Part shown: in pieces, positions 51,092 to 61,500 of the stretch
How positions within the stretch are numbered: position 1 is the first letter of the stretch
Layout of the letters: each line of letters begins with the position of its first letter
Source of the DNA: JBCBJX01 sp964342855
GTDB taxonomy: Bacteria; Pseudomonadota; Alphaproteobacteria; Caulobacterales; Parvularculaceae
Direction: 5' to 3'
Length of the DNA stretch: 64,000 bases
NCBI GenBank assembly: GCA_964342855.1
Contig: CAYFIB010000001.1
Span: 1-64,000 of the forward strand
Position numbers and translations under genes: made by a program
Notes under the pieces: generated by a model
Databases searched by the model: none
Told to the model about the DNA's origin: nothing
Seen by the model: only the letters and a program-made list of their open reading frames with translations

Positions 51092-54000
51092 TTAAGCCGG
51101 CGCCGCGGCGAGCGCCGAACTATCGGGCGCTTTCTTTTTGAAGCGGCGCACGACCAGGAAGGCCTGCGGCACGAAGAAGAACGACACGATCGTCGACATG
51201 AGAACGCCCCCGGCGATCACCGTCGCGAACGGCGGCCAGAAGCCGCCCTCCGAAAGCAGCAGCGGCAGAAACCCGCCGAAGGTGGTGATGGTCGTCGACG
51301 AGATATGCCGCGCGGTTTCTCCGACGACGTCCTGAACCGCGTCGACGTCGCCGGCCATGGCGCGCTCATCGGCGCGCAGGCCGGACAGGATGATGATCGC
51401 CGCGTTGATCGCGACGCCGACGAGACCGATGAGCGCGATGATCGGCTGGAAGCCGAAGGCGTAGTCGGCGATGGTGAGCGCCAGCATGCCAAGGCCGATC
51501 GCCTGCACCGCGACCATGAAGACGATGGCCGACAGCCGGAACGAGTTAAACGTCAGAACCACCGTTGTGATCATCAGCATGATGATGAGGCCGAACGAAC
51601 TCATGAGGTTCCCGACCGCTGTCGATCGCGCCTCTTCGTCGCCGCCGACTTCGATGCGATAGCCCGGCGGCGCGTCGTAGCCCTCTTCCGCCCAGAGCTT
51701 CTGGAATTCCGTCAGGGCGACGGACGCGAGCGCGCCGGCTTCGACATAGACGGAAATGACGTTCACACGCGCGCCATTGTAGTGGCTGACCGAGAAGGGT
51801 GACGGCTCGAGATTAAGGTCGCCCAGCGCTGAGATCGGCGCGCCGGAGAAATCAACGAGCCCCGCCGTTCGACCACGGTTCAGAATGTTGAGAGACTGAA
51901 GCTCGGCAAATTTCGCGCGCTCTTCATCGGAAAGGCGCACGCGAACGGGAAGCTCTTCGGCGCCTTCAATCACCGTGCCGCCGAACGCGCCTTCCAATTG
52001 CCCGTCGAGAGACCGCGCGATATCGACCAGCGACAGCCCCGCCTGACGCGCGGCGTCTTCATCGGCGTCCAGCCAGAGCTTCGGACGACCGCCGGAAACC
52101 GACGCGTAAGAATGCGTGACATGAGGGACTTTCGAGAAGACGCGCCGAACATCCTCGCCGATCCGCTGCAGCTCGCCGAAGTCTTCGCCGTATATCCGCA
52201 GTTCGATCGGCGCGAAAACCGGCGGCCCCTGCAGCAACTGGCGCGAAAGAACCTGCACGTCCGGCAACTCATGGCTCAACGCGTCCTGTACGTCGTTGAT
52301 CGTGTCATAGAGCCCGCGGAGGCTTCGCGCCGTCACCATGGCCTCGGCGTAGTTGGCGTTGCCGTCCTGGTTCATCTGCATGTTGTAGTAAAAACTGGGC
52401 GCGGAGGCGCCGACGAACCAGTCGGCTGTCAGAATATCCGACCGCGACGTCAACAGCGCGTCGGCTTTCGCCACCGCGAGCTCCGTTTGCTGAATGGAGG
52501 CCTGAGGCGAGAGGCGCAGCTCTATGTGAAACTGGTTCCGATCCGCCTCCGGAAAGAACAGCGTCGGAAGCGTCGTCACGCCGATGAAACCGATGACGGC
52601 GGGAACGGTCGCCGCGAACATGGAGATGAGCGGCGCGCGCAGGCTCGCCTTCAGCACCTTGTTGAACGCCCAGGAAACCGGCGGCAGCGTGATGCCGCTG
52701 ACCCAGAACGGCGCGCTTCGATCATCGCGGCCGATCCAGGATTTGAGGGCGCGCGGCAGGAATAGGCCGCTCAGCGCCGCGCCCAGGGATATTGCAAGAA
52801 GAAATGAAACGATCAGGGCCGTGATGACGCTGATGGAAATCGGGCCGACGAACTCCCCCGCCGCGCCCGGCAGAAGCGCGATCGGCGAGAAAGCGAGGAC
52901 CGTCGTCAGCGTCGACGACAGAAGCGGCGTCCACAGACGCCGCACCGACGCCGAGACCGCTTCGCGCGCCGTCAGCCCTTCGAGCAATCGGCGGCGGATC
53001 GCGTCGGTCATGACGATGGCCGCGTCAACGAGAAGCCCGAGCGCAACGACGAGACCGGTGATCGACATCTGGTGGATCGGAATGCCGATCATCTGTAGGA
53101 CGATGAGCGAGGCGAGGCCCGTCAACGGAATGGCCGCCGTGACGATGAGCGCCGACCGCCAGCCGAGCGTGACGAACAGAACGACGACGACCAGCGCCGC
53201 CCCGACGAGCAGGTTCGAAATCAACGATCCGAACCGCTTCCCGGCGTATTCGGATTGATCGAATATGGTCTCGATCCGGACGCCGCCGCTTAGGCCCTGC
53301 TCGAATTCCGACAGGGCATCGGCCACCGACGCCGACCAGTCGCCGACGCGCAACCCCGTCTCCATGCGCGTCGCGACGATGACCGACGGCGCGCCGTCGA
53401 CGATGGCGAGATCATCGGCCGGGCTGACGAGACTGCGGCGCACCTCCGCGACATCGCCGACGCGCACGATGGCGCCGGTGTCGTCCTCCAGAAGCGGGAT
53501 CGTCCGCAAGCGTGAGAGCGAATCGAGTTCGCCGCGAACTTCCAGAACATACTCGTTGCTTTCCCCACGGAAGCGCCCGGCCGCGACTTTGGAGTCTGCG
53601 CCGGAAATCGCCGCGGCGACGTCGTTCTGGTCCAGCCCGAGCGATTGAAGAACGGCGCTGTCGACGGCGACGATGACTTCTTCGGACGGCGCGCCGTGAA
53701 TGGCGACGAACTCCGTTCCCGGCACGTCCCGCAATTTGTCCTGCAGCTCTTCGGCGATCCGTTTCAGGATCAACCGGTTCGGCGCGCTCTTCGCCTCCCA
53801 GACGAGCGCCGACATGACGGTATAGGCGTAACCGCGATCGTCGTTGAAAACCGGCGTCGCCGCGCCGGCGGGGAAGTCTTCGGCGGCGTCAGAGACGGCG
53901 TCACGAATGACGGAGAACGGGCCGGACGTCTCGTAGATCGCGTCTTTCAGCGTGACGGTTACGGACGAAAGTCCCGTGCGGCTGTCGGACCGGATGGTGT

Positions 54001-54226
54001 CGATCTCCGGTATTTCACGCAGCTCGTTCTCCAGTTTCTCCGTGATGAGCTTTTCCACGCGCTCGGCGCTCGCGCCTGGAAAAGCTGTCAGAATGATCGC
54101 CACGCGATTGGTGATTTTCGGATCTTCTTCCTGCGGCATGGTGAAGAGCGCCGCGAGGCCGCCCACCAGCAGAATGGCGACCGTCAGGATGGACAGGCGG
54201 ACATTATCGAAGAACAGCGTACTCAT
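51092..54226 (-). CDS. RND-family efflux permease
   Basis: 1044 residues, the usual AcrB/CusA length: twelve membrane helices and two large periplasmic loops. TM4 motif is GLLVDAAIVMTD with a single Asp (Asp401) where AcrB has two; CusA-type pumps also have VDAA. A possible FPGASAERVEKLITEKLE docking motif is near residue 47. It is proton-driven and needs an MFP and an outer-membrane channel. The MFP gene is just upstream on the same strand, but there is no OMF gene next to it. Substrate unknown. Confidence 0.94.
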   Translation of the reverse strand: MSTLFFDNVRLSILTVAILLVGGLAALFTMPQEEDPKITNRVAIILTAFPGASAERVEKLITEKLENELREIPEIDTIRSDSRTGLSSVTVTLKDAIYETSGPFSVIRDAVSDAAEDFPAGAATPVFNDDRGYAYTVMSALVWEAKSAPNRLILKRIAEELQDKLRDVPGTEFVAIHGAPSEEVIVAVDSAVLQSLGLDQNDVAAAISGADSKVAAGRFRGESNEYVLEVRGELDSLSRLRTIPLLEDDTGAIVRVGDVAEVRRSLVSPADDLAIVDGAPSVIVATRMETGLRVGDWSASVADALSEFEQGLSGGVRIETIFDQSEYAGKRFGSLISNLLVGAALVVVVLFVTLGWRSALIVTAAIPLTGLASLIVLQMIGIPIHQMSITGLVVALGLLVDAAIVMTDAIRRRLLEGLTAREAVSASVRRLWTPLLSSTLTTVLAFSPIALLPGAAGEFVGPISISVITALIVSFLLAISLGAALSGLFLPRALKSWIGRDDRSAPFWVSGITLPPVSWAFNKVLKASLRAPLISMFAATVPAVIGFIGVTTLPTLFFPEADRNQFHIELRLSPQASIQQTELAVAKADALLTSRSDILTADWFVGASAPSFYYNMQMNQDGNANYAEAMVTARSLRGLYDTINDVQDALSHELPDVQVLSRQLLQGPPVFAPIELRIYGEDFGELQRIGEDVRRVFSKVPHVTHSYASVSGGRPKLWLDADEDAARQAGLSLVDIARSLDGQLEGAFGGTVIEGAEELPVRVRLSDEERAKFAELQSLNILNRGRTAGLVDFSGAPISALGDLNLEPSPFSVSHYNGARVNVISVYVEAGALASVALTEFQKLWAEEGYDAPPGYRIEVGGDEEARSTAVGNLMSSFGLIIMLMITTVVLTFNSFRLSAIVFMVAVQAIGLGMLALTIADYAFGFQPIIALIGLVGVAINAAIIILSGLRADERAMAGDVDAVQDVVGETARHISSTTITTFGGFLPLLLSEGGFWPPFATVIAGGVLMSTIVSFFFVPQAFLVVRRFKKKAPDSSALAAAPA

Positions 54227-54253
54227 GGCGGACGCTCCCGGTTCGTCGTTCGA

Positions 54254-55393
54254 TCAGACGGCTTCTGAAACGATGCGCACGCGTTGGCCCGGCGTGAACC
54301 TGAAGGCGCCCGAGCGCACCACGAGATCGCCGTCGGCCAATGTGCCGCGCACGTACACGCGATCTTCCTCGATATGCAGGATCTCCACATCCTTACGGAC
54401 GATCCGCCCGATATCGTCGGCTGCATCCGCGACCGGCTCGACGGTGAACACGGACCAGAGACCGCGCAGGCTCTCATTCAGCGCCTGCGCCGGCACCCAG
54501 ACGCCGGTTTCGCGCTCGGTCTCCGTCAGTGAAAGGCGAACAAGGTCGCGCGCGACGAACCCCGGATCATCCTCGACTTCGAGAATGACCGTCAGCGTAC
54601 GGGTTTGCGTATTGACGTCCGAGACGATCGCGATGACGCGCCCCTTGGTGGACAGAGACCCGGCGGTGATTTCGTATTCCTCGCCCACCGAAATCCGATT
54701 GCGGAAACGGATCGGCACGCCGATGCGGGCTTCAAGCACGCCGGCGGCGTTCAGGCGAAAAACGGGTGTTCCGGGCTGCACCACCGAGCCGACATCGACA
54801 TAGCGACGCACGATCTCACCCGCGAAGGGCGCCGAGATGACGGAATCTTCAAGGTCCTTGGCGGACGCATCGAGGGCGGCGTCAATCTGCGCGATCCGGG
54901 CGCGCAATCCATCGCGTTCGGATCGAATATCATCGAGATTCTGATCCGTCGCGAACCCTTGTCGCAAAAGCTCGCGCGTGCGCTCCAGCGTGGAGTCCGC
55001 GCGCTCCAGTGAGGCTTCGGTCTCGGTCTTCTGGGCGCGAAGCTCGGCGCGACGGTTTTCGACCTGCTCCGTATCAAGACGCCCGAGCGCCTGGCCCGCC
55101 GCGATCCGCTCGCCCTCGTCAACCGTCAGGTCAATGACACGCCCCCCTAGCTGGAAGGAGAGATCCGACACCTGTTGCGGCGAGAGACGCCCGGCGAATT
55201 TTCGGGTCGCGACGTAGCTGTCCGTTTCGTTGGCGACGAACACGGCGACTTCGCGCGGCTCCGCTGCGCCCGGCGCGTCGGCGGAGCGTGCAGCGATCAA
55301 TGCGCCGCCAAGGGCGACGCCCGTGACCGCGATGACGACAAGCGCGGCGAACCGCGCGATCAGACCGAATACGAACGAAAAAAAGCGTCCCAC
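54254..55393 (-). CDS. Periplasmic adaptor (MFP) of the RND pump
   Basis: 379 residues from GTG 55393 (AGGAG 6 bases upstream). An N-terminal membrane anchor (about 5-32), a biotinyl-lipoyl-like domain around IDLTVDEGERIAAGQALGRLD, an alpha-hairpin (residues ~100-170: ASLERADSTLERTRELLRQG), then the beta-barrel and membrane-proximal part (ISAPFAGEIVRRYVDVGSVV). HlyD/AcrA family. It is 27 bases upstream of the RND gene and 23 bases from the tetR gene, one operon. Confidence 0.93.
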   Translation of the reverse strand: MGRFFSFVFGLIARFAALVVIAVTGVALGGALIAARSADAPGAAEPREVAVFVANETDSYVATRKFAGRLSPQQVSDLSFQLGGRVIDLTVDEGERIAAGQALGRLDTEQVENRRAELRAQKTETEASLERADSTLERTRELLRQGFATDQNLDDIRSERDGLRARIAQIDAALDASAKDLEDSVISAPFAGEIVRRYVDVGSVVQPGTPVFRLNAAGVLEARIGVPIRFRNRISVGEEYEITAGSLSTKGRVIAIVSDVNTQTRTLTVILEVEDDPGFVARDLVRLSLTETERETGVWVPAQALNESLRGLWSVFTVEPVADAADDIGRIVRKDVEILHIEEDRVYVRGTLADGDLVVRSGAFRFTPGQRVRIVSEAV

Positions 55394-55416
55394 GTCTCTC
55401 TCCTGGTCGCGGTTGG

Positions 55417-56052
55417 TTAGTGCGACATCTCCGTGTCGCTCAGCTTCAGAATGGCTTCCGCCAGCGGACGAACGTCGTCCGGCGCTGTTCCGATCTCATC
55501 GAGACGGCGCGCCGGGCGATCGATCATCAGCATCGTGAAACCATGGACTTTCGCCCAGGCCTGCAGCGCGCGCGTCTCCGCCTCGCCAGCCGGCCAGCCC
55601 CCGTCCGGGGCGCATTGCTCAATCTTGTCCGTCAGCACGCTGTAGGCGTCGTCGCACGCGGCGCGCAGCGCAGGCGGCTGCGAGACGGCGAACGTCGCGC
55701 CGAACATCAGGCGGTAGCGCGCCGGGCGTTCCAACCCGAACATGATGTAGGCGAGCCCGCACTCGAACATCGCGTCTTCAGCCTCGTCCGCCGCTTCGGA
55801 AGCCGTGCGCGTGCGCGCCTCGAGTTCGCGAAAGCCTTCTTCGGCGATTGTCGCGAGGAGTTCGGTCTTGTCGGAGAAATGGCTGTACGTCGCCATGGGG
55901 CTGACGCCGATGCGGGCGGCGAGCTCGCGCATCGAAAACGTCCAGTCGCCCCGTTCCTCGATCATCTTCGCCGCCTCATCGACCAGCGCCCGTTTCAGGT
56001 CGCCGTGGTGGTAGCTTCCGCGCTTGCGCGAACGTGTGGTTCCAGAATCCAT
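55417..56052 (-). CDS. TetR-family regulator of the RND operon
   Basis: 211 residues from ATG 56052; a TTG at 56088 opens a longer frame but has no ribosome site. N-terminal HTH (about 15-60: SYHHGDLKRALVDEAAKMIEE then SMRELAARIGVSPMATYSHF) and a C-terminal domain of TetR_C type (RPARYRLMFGATFAVSQPP). Upstream on the minus strand TTGACG and TCTTTA with an 18-base spacer place the transcription start close to the ATG. It lies at the head of the tetR-MFP-RND operon and diverges from a CaiB gene, so it likely represses both. Confidence 0.85.
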   Translation of the reverse strand: MDSGTTRSRKRGSYHHGDLKRALVDEAAKMIEERGDWTFSMRELAARIGVSPMATYSHFSDKTELLATIAEEGFRELEARTRTASEAADEAEDAMFECGLAYIMFGLERPARYRLMFGATFAVSQPPALRAACDDAYSVLTDKIEQCAPDGGWPAGEAETRALQAWAKVHGFTMLMIDRPARRLDEIGTAPDDVRPLAEAILKLSDTEMSH

Positions 56053-56138
56053 ACGGCGTAAAGATGGGAATGGATCGCCCGGCGTCAAGAAAAATGCTTC
56101 AAGCCCGGCTTAACTGTTCGGACGAAAGGAAACGGACG

Positions 56139-57371
56139 ATGAGCGATCCGACCGGCGGGCCTCTGAAAGGCGTTCGCGTCCTCGATCTCAGCCGCGTCCT
56201 CGCCGGCCCCTGGGCGACGCAGCTGCTCGCCGATCTCGGCGCCGACGTCATCAAAGTCGAACGGCCGGATGGCGGCGACGATACGCGCGGCTGGGGGCCG
56301 CCTTTTCTGCCGGGCGAGGACGGGCAGCACGGCGACGCCGCTTATTACCTATCGGCGAACCGGAACAAGCGCTCGATCTGCATAGACCTGACGAAACCGG
56401 AAGGCGCGGAGCTGGTTCGCGAAATCGCCAAGTCATCTCAAATCCTCATGGAGAACTTCAAAGTCGGCGGGCTGAAGAAGTATGGCCTCGACTACGAGAG
56501 CATTTCAAAGATCGCGCCGCACATCGTCTATTGCTCGATCACGGGTTTCGGGCAGACGGGTCCGTTCGCGCCCCGTGCGGGCTATGACTACATCGTTCAG
56601 GCGATGAGCGGCCTCATGAGCGTCACCGGTCAGCCGGACGGCGCGCCGGGCGCAGAGCCGATGAAAGCGGGCATCGCGGTCGCCGATCTTTTCACGGGCC
56701 TCTTCTCCGTCGCCGGAGCCCTCGCCGCCCTTCGCCACGCAGAAGCGACCGGCGAAGGCCAGCACGTGGACCTCGCGCTCCTCGACTGTCAGATCGCCGC
56801 CCTGACCAATCAGGCGACGAACTATCTTGTCGGGGGTACGGCGCCGACGCGCATGGGCAACGCGCACCCGAATATCGTTCCCTATCAGGTATTCAGGACT
56901 TCCGACGGGCATGTCGTGCTCGCCTGCGGCGCGGACCGGCAGTTCCGGCACTTCTGCGAGGCGATCGATCAACCGGCGCTCGCGGAGGATCCGCGGTTCG
57001 CGAAAAACGAGGACCGGGTTCGACATCGCGCAGATTTGATCCCGCTCCTCGAAGCCGAATTCGTCGGCCGCTCGACAGATGAGTGGATCGCTCTTCTGGA
57101 GTCGGCCGGCGTTCCGGGCGGGCCCATCAACACCATGGATCGCGTCTTTTCACAGGAGCAGGTCGTCGCGCGCGGCCTCGCCAAGGAGACCGGGCGAGCC
57201 GGCACGTTGATCGGTTGTCCGGTGAACCTTTCACGGACGCCCGCCGTAGATCCGAAGGAACCCCCGCGTCTCGACGAAAATGGCGATGAAATCCTGAGCG
57301 ATGTGCTAGGATTTTCGGAAGAGAAGATTGCTAGCTTGAGACGGAACGGCGTCGTTGGTGCGAACCGTTAG
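56139..57371 (+). CDS. CaiB/BaiF CoA-transferase
   Basis: 410 residues from ATG 56139 (AAAGGA 9 bases upstream). Class III CoA transferase: GVRVLDLSRVLAGPWATQLL, GADVIKVERPDGGDDTRGWG, NRNKRSICIDLTKPEG, ENFKVGGLKKYGLDYES, GFGQTGPFAPRAGYDYIVQAM with the catalytic Asp in GYDY, and ATNYLVGG, C-terminal GLIGCPVNLSRTP-like part. Similar to succinyl-CoA:(hydroxy)carboxylate CoA-transferases. It moves CoA from one acid to another. It lies divergent from the tetR gene between two efflux operons, so its substrate may be connected to the pump, but that is a guess. Confidence 0.9.
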   Translation: MSDPTGGPLKGVRVLDLSRVLAGPWATQLLADLGADVIKVERPDGGDDTRGWGPPFLPGEDGQHGDAAYYLSANRNKRSICIDLTKPEGAELVREIAKSSQILMENFKVGGLKKYGLDYESISKIAPHIVYCSITGFGQTGPFAPRAGYDYIVQAMSGLMSVTGQPDGAPGAEPMKAGIAVADLFTGLFSVAGALAALRHAEATGEGQHVDLALLDCQIAALTNQATNYLVGGTAPTRMGNAHPNIVPYQVFRTSDGHVVLACGADRQFRHFCEAIDQPALAEDPRFAKNEDRVRHRADLIPLLEAEFVGRSTDEWIALLESAGVPGGPINTMDRVFSQEQVVARGLAKETGRAGTLIGCPVNLSRTPAVDPKEPPRLDENGDEILSDVLGFSEEKIASLRRNGVVGANR

Positions 57372-57491
57372 CAGTTTGTAACGCGAATTCTCGCCGGTTT
57401 GGCGTATATGCGGTGCAAAATCACAGGTCGGGACGTGCGATCTCGACCGATCCTCGACGGGAGCTATGTCCCGAACCGAGGGAGAGGGTCT

Positions 57492-58568
57492 TTGAAGTTT
57501 CGACGGACACTTATCGCGATTTCGCTTTTGGCGCTCGCCGGTTGCGGCGGCGCTGACGAACCTGCGCGCCCGTCCGGTCAAGCCGCCGTCGGCGTCGTGG
57601 TCGGCGAGGTCGTCTATCAAGCGGAACGCTCGCGCGTTGAAGCTGTCGGCACGGCCCGCGCGCGCTCCACGGCCGATATTTTCCCGGAGAACGGCGGCGA
57701 GGTCATATCCGTCGAGGCCGGCGCCGGCGACCGCGTGGAGGCCGGCGCGACCCTGGTCCGGCTCGACGATCGCGAAGAGCGGATCGCGGCCCGGCTCGCA
57801 GAAGTCTCCGTCGCCGAAGCCGAACAGCTCCTCGCCCGTTATCGCCGCATCGAGGACTCCGGCGCGGTGTCCGCAAGCCAGATCGACGAGGCGCGTACGG
57901 CGCTCGACGCCGCCCGGCTGGAGCTGGAGCAGGCGGAGCTCGCCCTTTCCCAACGCACCGTCCGCGCGCCGTTCGCCGGTCATGTCGGCATCCTCGACGT
58001 CGACCCCGGCCAGCGCGTGACGACACAGACCGCCCTCGCCCGTCTTGATGACCGCAGCGTCCTCTTCGTCGACTTCAACGCGCCGGAGCAGGTGTTCGGC
58101 AACGTGAAATCGGGCGAAGCCGTGAACGCGACGCCGTTCGCCGACGCCGCGACCGTGCGCGAAGCGCGAATAGTGGCCGTCGACACCCGCATTGACGCGA
58201 CTCGCCGGAGCTTCCGCATCCGGACGGAAATCGACAACGCCGACGACGCACTGCGCCCCGGCATGAGCTTTTCCGTCGGGTTCGATATCATGGGCCAGCG
58301 CCAACCCACCGTACCGGAGACCGCGATCCTCTGGGGGAGCGACGGCTCGTATGTCTGGCGGGTTATCGACGAGACGGCGAAACGCGTGCCGGTAACGATC
58401 GTTCACCGCGATGAGGGCTCCGTTTTGGTGCGCGGCGACCTGCCGGAAGGCTCGCTCATCATTACCGAAGGCGTGCACAAGGTCCGCGACGGCCAGCGCG
58501 TCGCGATTGTCGGCGGCCTGACCGAGGGCTTAACTGTCGCCGGCGGCGTGGTGACGGGCACGGAATGA
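57492..58568 (+). CDS. Lipoprotein adaptor (MFP) of the second RND pump
   Basis: 358 residues from TTG 57492, with GGAGAGGG upstream; an ATG at 57399 gives a longer frame but then the signal peptide is buried. KFRRTLIAISLLALAGCGG is a lipoprotein signal with the lipobox LAGC. The lipoyl half motifs VISVEAGAGDRVEAGATLVRLD and VRAPFAGHVGILDVDPGQRV, beta-barrel and C-terminal domain follow. The C-terminal GLTVAGGVVTGTE is canonical. Its stop overlaps the RND start in ATGA, so coupled. Confidence 0.9.
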   Translation: MKFRRTLIAISLLALAGCGGADEPARPSGQAAVGVVVGEVVYQAERSRVEAVGTARARSTADIFPENGGEVISVEAGAGDRVEAGATLVRLDDREERIAARLAEVSVAEAEQLLARYRRIEDSGAVSASQIDEARTALDAARLELEQAELALSQRTVRAPFAGHVGILDVDPGQRVTTQTALARLDDRSVLFVDFNAPEQVFGNVKSGEAVNATPFADAATVREARIVAVDTRIDATRRSFRIRTEIDNADDALRPGMSFSVGFDIMGQRQPTVPETAILWGSDGSYVWRVIDETAKRVPVTIVHRDEGSVLVRGDLPEGSLIITEGVHKVRDGQRVAIVGGLTEGLTVAGGVVTGTE

Positions 58569-61500
58569 GCGGCGCCGGTCAGGACCTTCCCGCGCTGGCG
58601 GTGCGCCGCCCGCTGCTTGCGTCCGTTCTCAACCTCCTCATCGTCATCGCCGGCCTCGCCGCTCTCATGGGCGTCGAGGTTCGCGAACTGCCGGATGTCG
58701 ATCGCCCGCAGGTGACGGTGACGGCCCAGTTCCCCGGCGCCGCGCCGGAAACGGTCGATGCGGAAGTCACCAGCATCATCGAAAACGCCGCCGCCCGCGT
58801 ATCCGGCGTACGCGACATCCGCTCCTCCAGCGAAGAGAATAACGCGCGTGTACGGATCGAATTCAATCCGGGCGTCGATCTCGACACCGCGGCCGCTGAC
58901 GTCCGCGAAGCCGTCAGCCGCGTCACCCGGCAGCTCCCCGAGCGCGTCGAACAAGTGACGGTGCTGAAGGCCGACAACGACGCCGAGCCGATCATGCAGC
59001 TCGCCGTCATCGCGCCGGAATACTCCGAAGAGGAGCTGACGCGCGTCGTTGAGACCAGCATCGCGCCGGAACTCCTCTCCGTAGACGGCGTCGCGAGCGT
59101 CGGCGAGTTCGGCTCGCGCGAACGCCAGCTCCGCGTCGTTCTCGATCCGCTGCGCCTCAGCCGATTCGGCCTCGCGGTGTCCGATGTCGCGGACGCGCTG
59201 CGCCAGGCGCCGTTCGACGTGCCCGTCGGCAGCTTCCTTTCCGAACAGCAGCAGCTGATCGTCCGCGCCGAGGCGACGGCGGCGACGCCGGAACTCATCC
59301 GGGACGTGATCATCCGCGACGAGGTGCGCATCGGCGACGTCGCGGAGGTCTTCTTCTCGCCAGCAGATGCGGACAGCTTCGTCCGTCTCGACGGCGAGCC
59401 GGTGATCGGCCTCGACATCATCCGTCAGGCGCGCTCGAACACGATCCAGATTTCCGACGCCGTGAAGCGCAAGGTCGCGGAGCTGAACGAGCGCTTTTCG
59501 GACATCGATATCCTCATCAACTCCGATGACGCGCAGTTCATCCGGGGCTCCGTGCGCGAAGTCGCGACGACCCTCGCGTTCACGGTCGCCATCGTCATCG
59601 CGGTCATCTGGCTGTTCTTCTCGTCCCTGCGCGCGACACTGGCGCCGAGCGTCGCGATCCCCACCGCCCTCATCGGCGCGGTCGCGGGGCTCTGGCTCTT
59701 CGGATTTTCGATCAATCTCCTGACGCTTCTGGCGCTCGTCCTCGCCACCGGCCTCATCGTGGACGACGCCATCGTCGTTCTGGAAAACATCCAGCGGCTT
59801 CAGGCGCAGGGCGTCGGCAAACGCGCGGCGGCGGCCATCGGCGCGCAGCAGGTCTTTTTCGCAGTTATCGCGACCACCGCCGTCCTTGTCGCCGTCTTCG
59901 TGCCGATCTCGTTTCTTCCGTCTACGACGGGGCGTCTCTTCCGTGAGTTCGGCTTCGTGCTCGCCGTCTCCGTCATCCTTTCCACCTTCGTCGCGCTCAC
60001 CATGACCCCGGCGCTCGGCGCGCGGCTGGATCTCAAAGGGTCCAGCAAATTTGGTGAGGCGCTCGGCCGGTTCGGCGGCAGGGTCTCCGGATATTACGAG
60101 CGCGCGCTTAACGCCTGTCTCAATCGCCCCTTGGCGCTCGGCGCAGTCGCGCTTGTGTTCGCCGGCGGCGCGGCGGCGCTTTACCCGACCATCGAACAGG
60201 AACTGACGCCGACGGAGGATCGCGGGCGCATTTATATTTTCGCGCGCGGGCCGGACGGCGTCGGCGTCGACTTCATGCAGCGTCAGGCCGACGCCATGGA
60301 GGCGGTGCTTCAGCCTTATGTGGATCGCGGCGAGGTCTCCTCGATGCTGACCATCGTCGGGCGCTGGGACCCGAACATCGTCTACATGACAGCGCCGCTC
60401 GCGCCGTGGTCGGAACGTTCGCGATCTCAGGAGGAAATCATCGCGTCGCTGCGCGGCGAGCTTTCGGAAATCCCGGGCGTGCGCGCGAGCCCTTTCGGTC
60501 GCGGCAGCCTGCAGGTCGGTCGCGGCGGGCAACGCTCCGGCGTTCGGTTCGCGCTGACGGGCCCCGACTACGAATACATTTTCGACGCGGCGCGGGCGTT
60601 CTCCGATGAGATTGAGATCAATTCGGACATCCTGCTCAATCCGCAGATCTCGTACAATCCCACCCAGCCGCAGCTCTCTATACAGATCGACCGGCGCCGC
60701 GCTGCGGATCTAGGCGTGCCGCTGGATGCGCTTTCCGCCACCCTGCGCGCCATGGTTGGCGGCGACGACATCGTCGATCTCAATGTCGGCGATCAGGCGA
60801 TCCCGGTCATTCTGGAATCCGAACGCGGCGCCATCGCCTCGCCCTCGGATCTCAGCAATCTGTTCGTGCGCTCGACCAACGGTGCGCTGATCCCGCTTTC
60901 GACGCTCGCGACCATTGTGGAAGAAGGCGTCGCCTCGCAGCTCGACCGGACTGAACAGCGCCGCGCCATCGAGATCGAGGCGGACGTCGCCGACGGCGTC
61001 GCGCTGGAGGACGCGGTCGGGGAGCTTCGACGCATCGCCGCGACGACTCTGCCCGACGGCGTCGACATGGTGCTTCAGGGCTCGGCGGCCACGCTGAACG
61101 AGACGAACCGCGATGTGGCGATCACTTACGCCTTCGCCCTGGTCATCATTTTCCTCGTCCTCGTCGCGCAGTTCGAAAGCATCTCCAGCCCGGTCATCAT
61201 CATGCTGACGGTGCCCTTCGGTTTCGCCGCGGCGGTCTACGCGCTCGTTCTCACTGGCGGAACTCTCAACATCTTCTCGCAGATCGGTCTCGTCCTGCTG
61301 ATCGGCCTCATGGCGAAAAACGCCATTCTGGTCGTGGAATTTGCAGATCAGTTACGCTCTGAAGGGCAGAGTGTGCGCGACGCCATCTTCAATTCCGCCA
61401 ACACGCGCCTCCGCCCGATCATGATGACCCTTATCTCCACCGTCCTTGGCGCCCTGCCATTGATCCTCGCCTCCGGCGCGGGGTCGGAGGCGCGCTCGGC

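Noticed and set aside
58403..60532. Long open frame on the minus strand opposite the second RND gene
   Set aside because: Antisense shadow with an Arg/Asp-rich low-complexity product; the RND gene on the plus strand has full family motifs.
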